A stretch of 48,542 bases of DNA, taken from a virus. A model generated the notes under the pieces. That model saw nothing but the letters and a program-made list of their open reading frames with translations, was not told where the DNA came from and searched no databases. The DNA is taken from positions 1-48,542 of IMG/VR virus record IMGVR_UViG_3300008952_000087. The stretch is one strand, 5' to 3'. Below, piece after piece: positions 21,680-27,362 of this stretch. The translations under genes and the position numbers were made by a program. Numbering within the stretch: position 1 is the first letter of the stretch; every line of letters begins with the position of its first letter.

Positions 21680-22486
21680 TCACTTCTTAGGAATGCGCAC
21701 CTTTTTAAGGTGGCGTTCCTCCACTAAAACCGTTTGCATGCCGCCGACTGGCAACAACTTGTAAACTTTGTTGCCACGAGATGCGGACACGGGAACCATC
21801 GCATTAGCTTGGATCACCACGCCAATGTCATTGGGAAACTTTTGCGAGAGGGTGTAGCCAGCACTCGCACGTAATGAAACCATGCTCCCCGTCTCGTACT
21901 TTGGAGCATTAAAATAGCCGTCCAAAATCTTGATGGCATACTTGTTTTCAGTCACACGCTCATAATCCCGTTGCGAAGGGATCTTTGACGGGTCGCGCCG
22001 ATGTGCGCTGACCACACTGCTAAAATAGCCTTCTTTCTTATAGTATTCAAGGGCCACATTAAATCTTTCTTTCATGTCAATCGTGAAGTTCCGTTCCCAT
22101 ACTTGGCGGCCCGCAAGTTTCTCTTCGCTGTACTGTTCTTCAATCTGCCCCAGATAGTTGAGTTGACGATCCGACAAAGTTGCGCCGGTTTGCGCCTGCT
22201 TCAAAAGGCTCAACGAGAACTTGTCCGCCCAGCTATTATCACATGCGCCTACGCTGGCCATGCGTTCGCGCACGCCTTCAAGTCTCGATACCATGTGATC
22301 ATCTGCGACGGGGGGCGTTGCATAGCGTTCCTCAAGCTGAAGAAAACACCGACGACGCCCAGCACTCAAAACCTTTTTGCGCTGGTAGGAGGTGAACAGC
22401 GACTCCGCAAACTTGCGATCACGGTCGCTCAAGTAATCTTTGGCCAGCAATGTGGCGAAGCGGTCGGCGTAAGTGATGCGGGGCAT
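21680..22486 (-). CDS. Two helical repeats plus SH3-like domain, 268 aa
   Basis: Two related helical units, FATLLAKDYLSDRDRKFAES near residue 10 and FSLSLLKQAQTGATLSDRQL near 89, each with LSDRxx. The C-terminal 65 residues (SMVSLRASAGYTL, DIGVVIQANAMV, YKLLPVGGMQ, VEERHLKKV) repeat the SH3-like pattern of the small family as a fused domain. AAGGAG site. Function unknown; the fusion may show where the small proteins act. Confidence 0.68.
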   Translation of the reverse strand: MPRITYADRFATLLAKDYLSDRDRKFAESLFTSYQRKKVLSAGRRRCFLQLEERYATPPVADDHMVSRLEGVRERMASVGACDNSWADKFSLSLLKQAQTGATLSDRQLNYLGQIEEQYSEEKLAGRQVWERNFTIDMKERFNVALEYYKKEGYFSSVVSAHRRDPSKIPSQRDYERVTENKYAIKILDGYFNAPKYETGSMVSLRASAGYTLSQKFPNDIGVVIQANAMVPVSASRGNKVYKLLPVGGMQTVLVEERHLKKVRIPKK

Positions 22487-22511
22487 GTATCTAACTCCTT
22501 ATTACTCTATA

Positions 22512-22565
22512 AGTATCTCATAAAACGAGAAAAAAGTCAAGATTTATTTGTCAAGAGAATGTCAA
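22512..22565 (-). promoter_or_regulatory. Three-box early promoter (copy 9)
   Basis: TTGACA-N5-TTGACA-N8-TTGACT-N17-GATACT with TGA extended -10. An AAAYAAACCTT copy lies between the upstream stop and box 1. Confidence 0.87.
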
Positions 22566-22572
22566 GAAAGGT

Positions 22573-22770
22573 TTATTTGATGTGTTCCCATTCGGTGGCC
22601 ATCCCTCGATGCTGCGTGCCTCCGACCAAAACCGTGATCACTTCATAGGGGGAATCAGTGCTGCCAACAGCGATTACCACACCTGGCTTATCAGTGTATG
22701 TAAAATGCTTGTTGTTTTTGGCAGCCCAAAACATCATTGTCTTCATTTTCACCAGATCACCGACTTTCAT
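22573..22770 (-). CDS. MKVGDLV-family SH3-like protein (end of chain 2)
   Basis: 65 aa. MKVGDLVKMKTMMFWAAKNN, then KPGVVIAVGSTDSPYEVITV and WEHIK. It has 14 nt of overlap with the member above. As the last in its chain it lacks the NESR ending; its stop lies inside an AAAYAAACCTT copy. Confidence 0.74.
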   Translation of the reverse strand: MKVGDLVKMKTMMFWAAKNNKHFTYTDKPGVVIAVGSTDSPYEVITVLVGGTQHRGMATEWEHIK

Positions 22771-22939
22771 TGATCACTTCCAGCCACGCCACCGGTTCAA
22801 GTTGGATTCTTTCGCGATCTGTCCACATGACACCTACACGATTGCGTGTGTTGGGTCGATGCGGGACCGGTCCAAGGTTTACAACAATACCGACGAGCAA
22901 ATCGCTATCCTCCATTCTTACCAAATCACCGACTTTCAT
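22757..22939 (-). CDS. MKVGDLV-family SH3-like protein
   Basis: 60 aa from the family ATG at 22939; the frame back to 22993 runs through the micro-membrane gene and is rejected. MKVGDLVRMEDSDLLVGIVV, then VGVMWTDRERIQ and WLEVINESR, with a 14-nt overlap downstream. Confidence 0.74.
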   Translation of the reverse strand: MKVGDLVRMEDSDLLVGIVVNLGPVPHRPNTRNRVGVMWTDRERIQLEPVAWLEVINESR

Positions 22940-23040
22940 TGCAGTGGCTCCATCGCATAAGCAAAAAGCCATGCAAAATAGGCAAAAACGCAAAGCATCA
23001 TAATGCCAGAGGCGTCCTCAAGATATTGTCTGAACTTCAT
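22936..23040 (-). CDS. Micro-membrane protein, 34 aa
   Basis: MKFRQYLEDASGIMMLCVFA then YFAWLFAYAMEPLQ. One membrane span after a short amphipathic start (FRQYLEDA) that loosely recalls the capsid-tag pattern. AGGAGGAGC ribosome site, and ATGA coupling to the next family gene. First gene behind the 23060 promoter. Confidence 0.6.
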   Translation of the reverse strand: MKFRQYLEDASGIMMLCVFAYFAWLFAYAMEPLQ

Positions 23041-23059
23041 TAGCTCCTCCTACTCTATA

Positions 23060-23114
23060 AGAATACCAAATAAGAGGGCCAAAGTCAAGACATCAAATGT
23101 CAAGAGAATGTTAA
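23060..23114 (-). promoter_or_regulatory. Three-box early promoter (copy 10)
   Basis: TTAACA-N5-TTGACA-N9-TTGACT-N17-TATTCT with TGG extended -10. The one copy where the second gap is 9 rather than 8. The upstream stop TAA (after KCP) is part of box 1. Confidence 0.83.
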
Positions 23115-23395
23115 GGACACTTTGTAAATGAAGCCATTCGGTCATCAATAAAATCCTTGGCAAAACGCAAGCCTGAAAACTTAGGTTCTTCCTGTGTTTC
23201 TTCGGCTTGCTCGAGTAGTTTGTGACATTCTTTGCCGTACTCTCGCACGAGTTTGATCAAGTCGAGCTTGGAAAGCATGGATTTGCCACTGTGGCTAATG
23301 GTGTTGGCATACTTCTTGCAAAGAAGGTTTGCGATTTTCTGTGCATCCAACAGTCCGCTCGGATCGCTGGTGTCGATAACGATTGTCATTTTCAT
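23111..23395 (-). CDS. Hypothetical protein, 94 aa
   Basis: MKMTIVIDTSDPSGLLDAQK, a helical centre (NLLCKKYANTISHSG, LDLIKLVREYGKECHKLLEQ) and a C-terminal FAKDFIDDRMASFTKCP. The opening strand plus helices could be a small alpha/beta fold. ATGA overlap with the SH3-like gene above. Confidence 0.62.
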   Translation of the reverse strand: MKMTIVIDTSDPSGLLDAQKIANLLCKKYANTISHSGKSMLSKLDLIKLVREYGKECHKLLEQAEETQEEPKFSGLRFAKDFIDDRMASFTKCP

Positions 23396-23553
23396 TTAAC
23401 TACCTCGAGCACTTTTTCTCTACCTGGCCAAATACGCCCCTTGATAAAAACATCAAACACGAGGGTGCCACCAGGGAGTCTCCGACTGGCAATGATAACC
23501 CCTATGGGCTTTCCCACTGCATACTTGCAACGCACCAAGTCACCGACTTTCAT
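23392..23553 (-). CDS. MKVGDLV-family SH3-like protein, 53 aa
   Basis: MKVGDLVRCKYAVGKPIGVI then GTLVFDVFIKGRIW and VLEVVK. A 14-nt overlap joins it to the member above. As chain end, it terminates in VVK rather than NESR and couples to a non-family gene by ATGA. Confidence 0.72.
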   Translation of the reverse strand: MKVGDLVRCKYAVGKPIGVIIASRRLPGGTLVFDVFIKGRIWPGREKVLEVVK

Positions 23554-23695
23554 TTATAACTTCCAAGGTGTGGGCGGGAGTTGCGAACGTTCCGTAACTC
23601 CCCCAGTTTACGCGGACAATGCCAGCACGACTATAAACCACGATCCCTACTCGCAAATGACAGTTGCGCTTTCTCACAAGGTCACCCACTTTCAT
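23540..23695 (-). CDS. MKVGDLV-family SH3-like protein, 51 aa
   Basis: MKVGDLVRKRNCHLRVGIVV, then GIVRVNWGSYGTF and TLEVINESR. The start overlaps the stop of the small basic gene (ATGA) and the end overlaps the next member by 14 nt. Confidence 0.72.
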   Translation of the reverse strand: MKVGDLVRKRNCHLRVGIVVYSRAGIVRVNWGSYGTFATPAHTLEVINESR

Positions 23696-23829
23696 GCTCT
23701 CACCTTCTGGCGACAAGCACGTTTGTTTGCTTCTTTCTTGCGATCCTTCATGGCTCCTGCACGGCGAAAATGCGCGTGTACTGCGAGCCAGTTGCGAGCC
23801 TTCGGGGTTTTAGCCTTTCTCTTTTTCAT
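23692..23829 (-). CDS. Small highly basic protein, 45 aa, leaderless-type start
   Basis: MKKRKAKTPKARNWLAVHAH then FRRAGAMKDRKKEANKRACR. About 40% Lys/Arg, resembling the small basic phage proteins with an N-W-x-A-x-H-A-H and DRKK core, which probably bind nucleic acid. The -10 hexamer ends 6 nt before this ATG; an earlier ATG at 23835 directly abuts the -10 and could not be in the RNA. Confidence 0.62.
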   Translation of the reverse strand: MKKRKAKTPKARNWLAVHAHFRRAGAMKDRKKEANKRACRQKVRA

Positions 23830-23835
23830 ATTCAT

Positions 23836-23889
23836 AATATACCATTTACCCCTGCAAAAGTCAAGTCTCAAATGTTAAGAGAATGTCAA
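23836..23889 (-). promoter_or_regulatory. Three-box early promoter (copy 11)
   Basis: TTGACA-N5-TTAACA-N8-TTGACT-N17-TATATT with TGG extended -10. The upstream SH3-like gene's TGA (ISKA-stop) is in box 1. Confidence 0.86.
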
Positions 23890-24053
23890 GCCTTACTTAT
23901 AACTCTGAACCTACAACCAACGCGCCCTGTTACCAACTTTCCAGTAGATAAAAACAGCACGTCGATATAATGGTGGCCAGGGGCAGACGAATGAATGTTT
24001 TGCACGATAGCTAAGTTGCCTTTCGGACTTTGAACAAGATCACCTACTTTCAT
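23886..24053 (-). CDS. MKVGDLV-family SH3-like protein, 55 aa
   Basis: MKVGDLVQSPKGNLAIVQNI then YIDVLFLSTGKLV and FRVISKA. Overlaps the previous member by 14 nt. As chain end, the NESR ending is replaced by ISKA, whose stop is the TGA of a promoter box. Confidence 0.7.
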   Translation of the reverse strand: MKVGDLVQSPKGNLAIVQNIHSSAPGHHYIDVLFLSTGKLVTGRVGCRFRVISKA

Positions 24054-24240
24054 TTAGAACCTCCAAGTTCTCATCAGTCCACCAACCTTTTCCATAGCGG
24101 TATATCTCCTTAGAGTCTGCCCAAAAAATCTTAACGTACTCTTCAGTCTTCTCCATAATGATGCCTAACTCGGTCGGAGTCTCATTAGAGTAAACATGGC
24201 GATCACCAAAATGCCCGCGTACAAGGTCACCTGCTTTCAT
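24040..24240 (-). CDS. MKVGDLV-family SH3-like protein
   Basis: 66 aa. MKAGDLVRGHFGDRHVYSNE, then TELGIIMEKTEEYVKIFW and NLEVLNESR. Its ATG follows the upstream stop directly (TAA-ATG). Confidence 0.74.
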   Translation of the reverse strand: MKAGDLVRGHFGDRHVYSNETPTELGIIMEKTEEYVKIFWADSKEIYRYGKGWWTDENLEVLNESR

Positions 24241-24603
24241 TTAGTATGTAATCCTCGTTTCAGGATAAATGGAGAAGCCTCCACCTCGGTGTACAATGTC
24301 GTCGCTACTTTCTCCGACGCGCACAAAGTCATAAAAATCTATGGCGTCGGCGCCTTCGACTCTGGTGTCGTCGCACCAATCCATAAAATCGGTCAAGGCA
24401 TCAATAACTTCATAGCCTTCGTACCATTTGATCTGTGTCCACCGGAAAAGAAGGGTGCCTTTCTCATTATCATAATCCTTGATCATCTCGTCGGCATGCT
24501 CAAAACACAAAGCGCGTGCTTCGGGGCACTTGGCCAATGTCGTCAAAAACTGTGGCATCACTTCTGGACCCACTACCAAAACGACTTCTGATCGATAACC
24601 CAT
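24241..24603 (-). CDS. Conserved phage protein starting MGYRSEV, 120 aa
   Basis: MGYRSEVVLVVGPEVMPQFL, a helical middle (CFEHADEMIKDYDNEKG) and FRWTQIKWYEGYEVIDALTD. Proteins with an MGYRS(D/E)V start recur in unrelated phages without known function. GGGAGAG ribosome site, first gene after the 24636 promoter. Confidence 0.7.
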   Translation of the reverse strand: MGYRSEVVLVVGPEVMPQFLTTLAKCPEARALCFEHADEMIKDYDNEKGTLLFRWTQIKWYEGYEVIDALTDFMDWCDDTRVEGADAIDFYDFVRVGESSDDIVHRGGGFSIYPETRITY

Positions 24604-24635
24604 CTGCTCTCTCCCTTTTTCGAGCTTATAATAGT

Positions 24636-24689
24636 ATTATAGCGGAGATTGACTTGAAAGTCAACCCGCAAATGTCAAGAGAATGTCAA
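24636..24689 (-). promoter_or_regulatory. Three-box early promoter (copy 12)
   Basis: TTGACA-N5-TTGACA-N8-TTGACT-N17-TATAAT, consensus at all main boxes. The -35 side carries a short inverted repeat (TTGACTTTCAAGTCAA). Confidence 0.9.
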
Positions 24690-24695
24690 GAGGTT

Positions 24696-24752
24696 TCACT
24701 TATAACCTGGATAGTCCGCGTCAATCCACATGACCAAATCACCTACTTTCAT
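24696..24752 (-). pseudogene. Truncated MKVGDLV-family gene, 18 codons
   Basis: MKVGDLVMWIDADYPGYK then a stop, followed within a few nt by promoter copy 12. The first 8 residues match the family but the GI/VV strand and the W strand are missing. I read it as the stump of a member cut short at the promoter boundary. Its ATG overlaps the upstream stop (ATGA). Confidence 0.55.
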
Positions 24753-24928
24753 GATTGCCCTTGTTGGTAGGGGCTAACCAAATGCGGCATGACCCAGCCC
24801 CTTCTACCGTCAACCCAAAGAACCACCGGGCAAGGCGTGGAGCTACCATCAAAAAAGTACCAAGACACTATGATACCCAGGATGCCAGATTCAGACTTAA
24901 GGTTTCTCACCAAATCACCGACCTTCAT
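24749..24928 (-). CDS. MKVGDLV-family SH3-like protein
   Basis: 59 aa from MKVGDLVRNLKSESGILGII; then VSWYFFDG and CPVVLWVDGRRGW, ending YQQGQS. A 14-nt overlap joins it to the gene above; the frame upstream of this ATG is rejected. Confidence 0.73.
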   Translation of the reverse strand: MKVGDLVRNLKSESGILGIIVSWYFFDGSSTPCPVVLWVDGRRGWVMPHLVSPYQQGQS

Positions 24929-25139
24929 TTGTAAACTCCGAATCGTCACACCACACCTGGACGGGCGGAAAACGAGGCTTGCCATTGAGTCTAAACCAGT
25001 ACACAAGGTAAGGAAACCGCTGGCCACATGGTTCGCTGAAGCTGATGTGTGCGAGCACTCCATGATCACTTTCACAACCCCTGTCCCAATATTGCGAGAA
25101 AACAAGATCTCCCACGGCTAAAGGTTTATTTGGGCGCAT
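24915..25139 (-). CDS. MKVGDLV-family SH3-like protein with N-terminal extension
   Basis: 74 aa from MRPNKPLAVGDLVFSQYWDR; then HGVLAHISFSEP and PYLVYWFRLNGKPRF, ending EFTNEGR. The extra N-terminal residues come from an AAAYAAACCTT copy (NKPL). The start still overlaps the previous gene by exactly 14 nt although the sequence there is different. Confidence 0.72.
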   Translation of the reverse strand: MRPNKPLAVGDLVFSQYWDRGCESDHGVLAHISFSEPCGQRFPYLVYWFRLNGKPRFPPVQVWCDDSEFTNEGR

Positions 25140-25296
25140 TGAGCACCTCCAAACTTTCTGTTCTAAAAAGCCAACGCCTTTCTGCGAATAACACGCGCAC
25201 ATATTCGCCATTTCGAGAGATAGAAGTCACCAACAGTGCAGGCGAAGGTTCACCGCACAGTGTCTTTCGTTGTTTTACAAGATCACCGACCTTCAC
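25126..25296 (-). CDS. MKVGDLV-family SH3-like protein, 56 aa (GTG start)
   Basis: GTG start, K-V-G-D-L-V-K-Q-R; then PALLVTSISRNGEYVRVLF and SLEVLNAPK. The stop TAA lies in an AAAYAAACCTT copy. Flanked by 14-nt overlaps on both sides. Confidence 0.72.
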   Translation of the reverse strand: MKVGDLVKQRKTLCGEPSPALLVTSISRNGEYVRVLFAERRWLFRTESLEVLNAPK

Positions 25297-25465
25297 TTAG
25301 AACCTCCAAGTGCTTCTCGGTGTATTGTCGCGCTCCCCTCATTGTCATGACAAGCACGCGACGACCAAAGATCGAGTCATCCATCGGACTGGTAAGGAAC
25401 TTAGTAATGATCCCCACATCCTCACGTATCGAGTTTTTGAATCTCACAAGATCACCGACCTTCAT
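25283..25465 (-). CDS. MKVGDLV-family SH3-like protein
   Basis: 60 aa. MKVGDLVRFKNSIREDVGII, then GRRVLVMTMRGARQY and HLEVLSEGR. First of chain 5, with AGGAGATGAGAG as ribosome site behind promoter copy 13. Confidence 0.75.
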   Translation of the reverse strand: MKVGDLVRFKNSIREDVGIITKFLTSPMDDSIFGRRVLVMTMRGARQYTEKHLEVLSEGR

Positions 25466-25483
25466 CTCTCATCTCCTATACAC

Positions 25484-25537
25484 AGTATAGCACCGGACCC
25501 ACACAGAGTCAAGTGCCAAATGTCAAGAGAATGTCAA
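25484..25537 (-). promoter_or_regulatory. Three-box early promoter (copy 13)
   Basis: TTGACA-N5-TTGACA-N8-TTGACT-N17-TATACT with TGC extended -10. Box 1 starts directly after the TAG stop of the MazG-like gene. Confidence 0.88.
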
Positions 25538-25933
25538 CTACCAGTCAGTAGGATCGTTGGCTATGACACCAGCCTCCCACTCCATCCCTGGCTGCATGGT
25601 TTTTTGGCGGGGAGTGGTGGACTTTAAGATGATGCCCTGCATAAATCCGCCGCGCTTCTCAGCCTTCTCGCGGGCTGCGTTTAACACCTCTTCAAAATCA
25701 ATGTCGTGCAGGAATGTGAAAGCAAACAAAACTTCGAGCATGTCTGCCGCCTCCTCCACGCATGAGTTCTCAACAAACTCATCGGTTTCCTCAATGATCT
25801 TTTCTCTGAGACATTCAATGTGTTCGGCTCGATCTTTTACTTTGCGCCACTCACACGTTCTGCCACTTTCTTCGATGATTTGCGGGATAAAATCCCTAAC
25901 AAGTTTCATTTGTTTCTCCATTGTTGTTTTCAT
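25538..25933 (-). CDS. MazG-like nucleoside triphosphate pyrophosphohydrolase
   Basis: 131 aa. KLVRDFIPQIIEESG near the start, then CLREKIIEETDEFVEN and EEAADMLEVLFAF, the helical E-E-x-x-E ... E-x-x-D motifs that hold Mg2+ in the all-alpha NTP-PPase fold (MazG/PRA-PH). Such phage enzymes trim non-canonical NTPs or lower (p)ppGpp-type alarmones. ATGA overlap with the SH3-like gene above. Confidence 0.8.
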   Translation of the reverse strand: MKTTMEKQMKLVRDFIPQIIEESGRTCEWRKVKDRAEHIECLREKIIEETDEFVENSCVEEAADMLEVLFAFTFLHDIDFEEVLNAAREKAEKRGGFMQGIILKSTTPRQKTMQPGMEWEAGVIANDPTDW

Positions 25934-26142
25934 TTTTCACTAATCACCTCTGCTTCATCGTTGGCCAAGTCCCACTCCCCACAATCAAACTGGACAATCC
26001 ACATCTGACAGCCGCGCCGATATTCGTCTTGTTTTTTCACGACGCCGATTCGGCTGCTTTCGTAAAAGCAAAAGAAACATTCGCACTCTCCATTGGCATA
26101 TGGAGGACAGTCGGCTACTTTTACTAAGTCACCCACTTTCAT
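25930..26142 (-). CDS. MKVGDLV-family SH3-like protein with Cys cluster
   Basis: 70 aa. MKVGDLVKVADCPPYANGEC, then ECFFCFYESSRIGVV and QMWIVQFDCGEW, ending EVISEK. The inserted loop has C-x7-C-x-C-x2-C, a possible metal site not seen in other members. It overlaps the previous gene by 14 nt and ends its chain. Confidence 0.73.
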   Translation of the reverse strand: MKVGDLVKVADCPPYANGECECFFCFYESSRIGVVKKQDEYRRGCQMWIVQFDCGEWDLANDEAEVISEK

Positions 26143-26362
26143 TTACAACCTCCAAGAGCGCGCGCATGTGCCAGCTTTTGCCGCCGCGTGGCCAAACCAC
26201 GATAGCATCATTCCACACATCGCAATCGGGATCACGGTCTAACGAATAACCTCTTGATTCAAAAGCGATCACAATACCATATCCCATCTCATCAAGTCCC
26301 TTTTGAAAACCGGGGTCTCCCTCGGTGTGGCTCTTTATTTTAACTATGTCACCGATTTTCAT
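26129..26362 (-). CDS. MKVGDLV-family SH3-like protein, 77 aa
   Basis: MKIGDIVKIKSHTEGDPGFQ, then MGYGIVIAFESRG and DAIVVWPRGGKSW, ending LLEVVNESG. The longest of this chain, from a longer loop. Standard 14-nt overlaps on both sides. Confidence 0.74.
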   Translation of the reverse strand: MKIGDIVKIKSHTEGDPGFQKGLDEMGYGIVIAFESRGYSLDRDPDCDVWNDAIVVWPRGGKSWHMRALLEVVNESG

Positions 26363-26525
26363 TGATCACCTCGAGTGCTCTTACCATGAAAGGCACAACC
26401 TCACCATTCAGCAAAACATCTACAAAAGATACATTCATGCCATGACGAATATCGCTCACCACAATCGCATAGACTCCGGGTCGAGCGTACTTGTTCTTCA
26501 CTCGCACCAAGTCACCTACTTTCAC
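26349..26525 (-). CDS. MKVGDLV-family SH3-like protein, 58 aa (GTG start)
   Basis: GTG start, K-V-G-D-L-V-R-V-K; then GVYAIVVSDIRHG and SFVDVLLNGEVV, ending LEVINENR. Too short for common cutoffs, but all family marks and both 14-nt overlaps are present. Confidence 0.73.
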   Translation of the reverse strand: MKVGDLVRVKNKYARPGVYAIVVSDIRHGMNVSFVDVLLNGEVVPFMVRALEVINENR

Positions 26526-26712
26526 TAATCAACTCCATCTGGTCAAGTGATGTTGAATAGATTTGTCCATCCCACCACACAAATGCGCGGGTAATAACGG
26601 GATAGCCACCCTTGTCCTCTCCAATGGATACAATATCATCACGAATAAAAATCCCAAGAGTGGGTCTTTCATATGGACCAAACGTTATTTTTACTAAATC
26701 ACCGAGCGTCAC
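26512..26712 (-). CDS. MKVGDLV-family SH3-like protein (GTG start)
   Basis: 66 aa, T-L-G-D-L-V-K-I; then LGIFIRDDIVSIGED and VITRAFVWWDG, ending MELISESR. Overlaps both neighbours by 14 nt. Confidence 0.74.
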   Translation of the reverse strand: MTLGDLVKITFGPYERPTLGIFIRDDIVSIGEDKGGYPVITRAFVWWDGQIYSTSLDQMELISESR

Positions 26713-26905
26713 TTATAACCTCTAAAATCTCTGCCACATCAGCCTTGTAAGTGGCAATAAAATGGCCGCGCGGCCCATAAGTCCAAATGATTTCAATAGC
26801 CCCGTTACGATTTTTTTGTACAATGCCTGTCCAGTTAGCGCAGTAATCTAAACCAGGACGAAGCGTATGTTGGCGCGTAAACTTAACCAAATCGCCGCGC
26901 TTCAT
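26699..26905 (-). CDS. MKVGDLV-family SH3-like protein (first of chain 6)
   Basis: 68 aa from MKRGDLVKFTRQHTL; then WTGIVQKNRNGAIEIIW and ILEVISDAR. ATG at 26905 with AAGGAG 8 nt upstream, directly behind promoter copy 14. Confidence 0.74.
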   Translation of the reverse strand: MKRGDLVKFTRQHTLRPGLDYCANWTGIVQKNRNGAIEIIWTYGPRGHFIATYKADVAEILEVISDAR

Positions 26906-26928
26906 CACTATCTCCTTAGTATGTATCC

Positions 26929-26982
26929 ATCATACATCAAATGGGTTTTCTTGTCAAGGCTTTTGTGTCAAGGAATTGTCAG
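26929..26982 (-). promoter_or_regulatory. Three-box early promoter (copy 14)
   Basis: CTGACA-N5-TTGACA-N8-TTGACA-N17-TATGAT. Boxes lie inside the last codons (NSLTQKP-stop) of the 49-aa gene; the TGA is part of the -35 box itself. Confidence 0.85.
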
Positions 26983-27103
26983 GGAAATGATCGATACGTC
27001 CTAACTGCTTTTTGATGGTTGCCACTTGCGTTTCGCTCAAGGTTTTAATCTCCAGGTCGCAGATGTAGCCGCGCAGCCAACAAATGAACTGTCGTTCAGT
27101 CAT
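26954..27103 (-). CDS. Conserved small phage protein, 49 aa
   Basis: MTERQFICWLRGYICDLEIK then LSETQVATIKKQLGRIDHF. The R-Q-F-x-x-W-L-x-G-Y ... L-x-x-x-Q-V-x-x-I-K pattern recurs in many large phages as an uncharacterised helical protein. Its ATG lies inside the end of the gene above. Its C-terminus overlaps promoter copy 14. Confidence 0.68.
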   Translation of the reverse strand: MTERQFICWLRGYICDLEIKTLSETQVATIKKQLGRIDHFPDNSLTQKP

Positions 27104-27362
27104 TAATGATGCCATATTTGTTAGTGCCTGCGTTCCAATCTCGATAAAGATCCACTAATGAAACCTCCCCGATCTCCACATGCAAAAACTCATAATCAGA
27201 ATCGGGGGTGGCTGTTACCTTCATATACTCCCGACCTCCATCAATCACAATGCCAAGGTTTTCGTTCTGGTTTTTAAAACAGAGACAAGAGCGCATGTCA
27301 TGGCGACATCGCGAGTAAATGGTGGTCTCACAGTTCTTACAATGAATCGCGCTAACTTTCAT
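27096..27362 (-). CDS. Small zinc-binding protein, 88 aa
   Basis: Start at MKVSAIHCKNCETTIYSRCR, which overlaps the previous stop by 11 nt; the long upstream frame is a shadow of the 105-aa gene. HCKNCETTIYSRCRHDMRSC gives two Cys pairs for zinc. GREYMKVTATP and FLHVEIGEVSLVDLY follow. Function unknown. Confidence 0.66.
   Translation of the reverse strand: MKVSAIHCKNCETTIYSRCRHDMRSCLCFKNQNENLGIVIDGGREYMKVTATPDSDYEFLHVEIGEVSLVDLYRDWNAGTNKYGIIND

Noticed and set aside
15262-26982. Repeated TTGACA blocks as a CRISPR or direct-repeat array
   Set aside because: Copies are spaced by genes, not by uniform spacers, and each sits at a promoter position.
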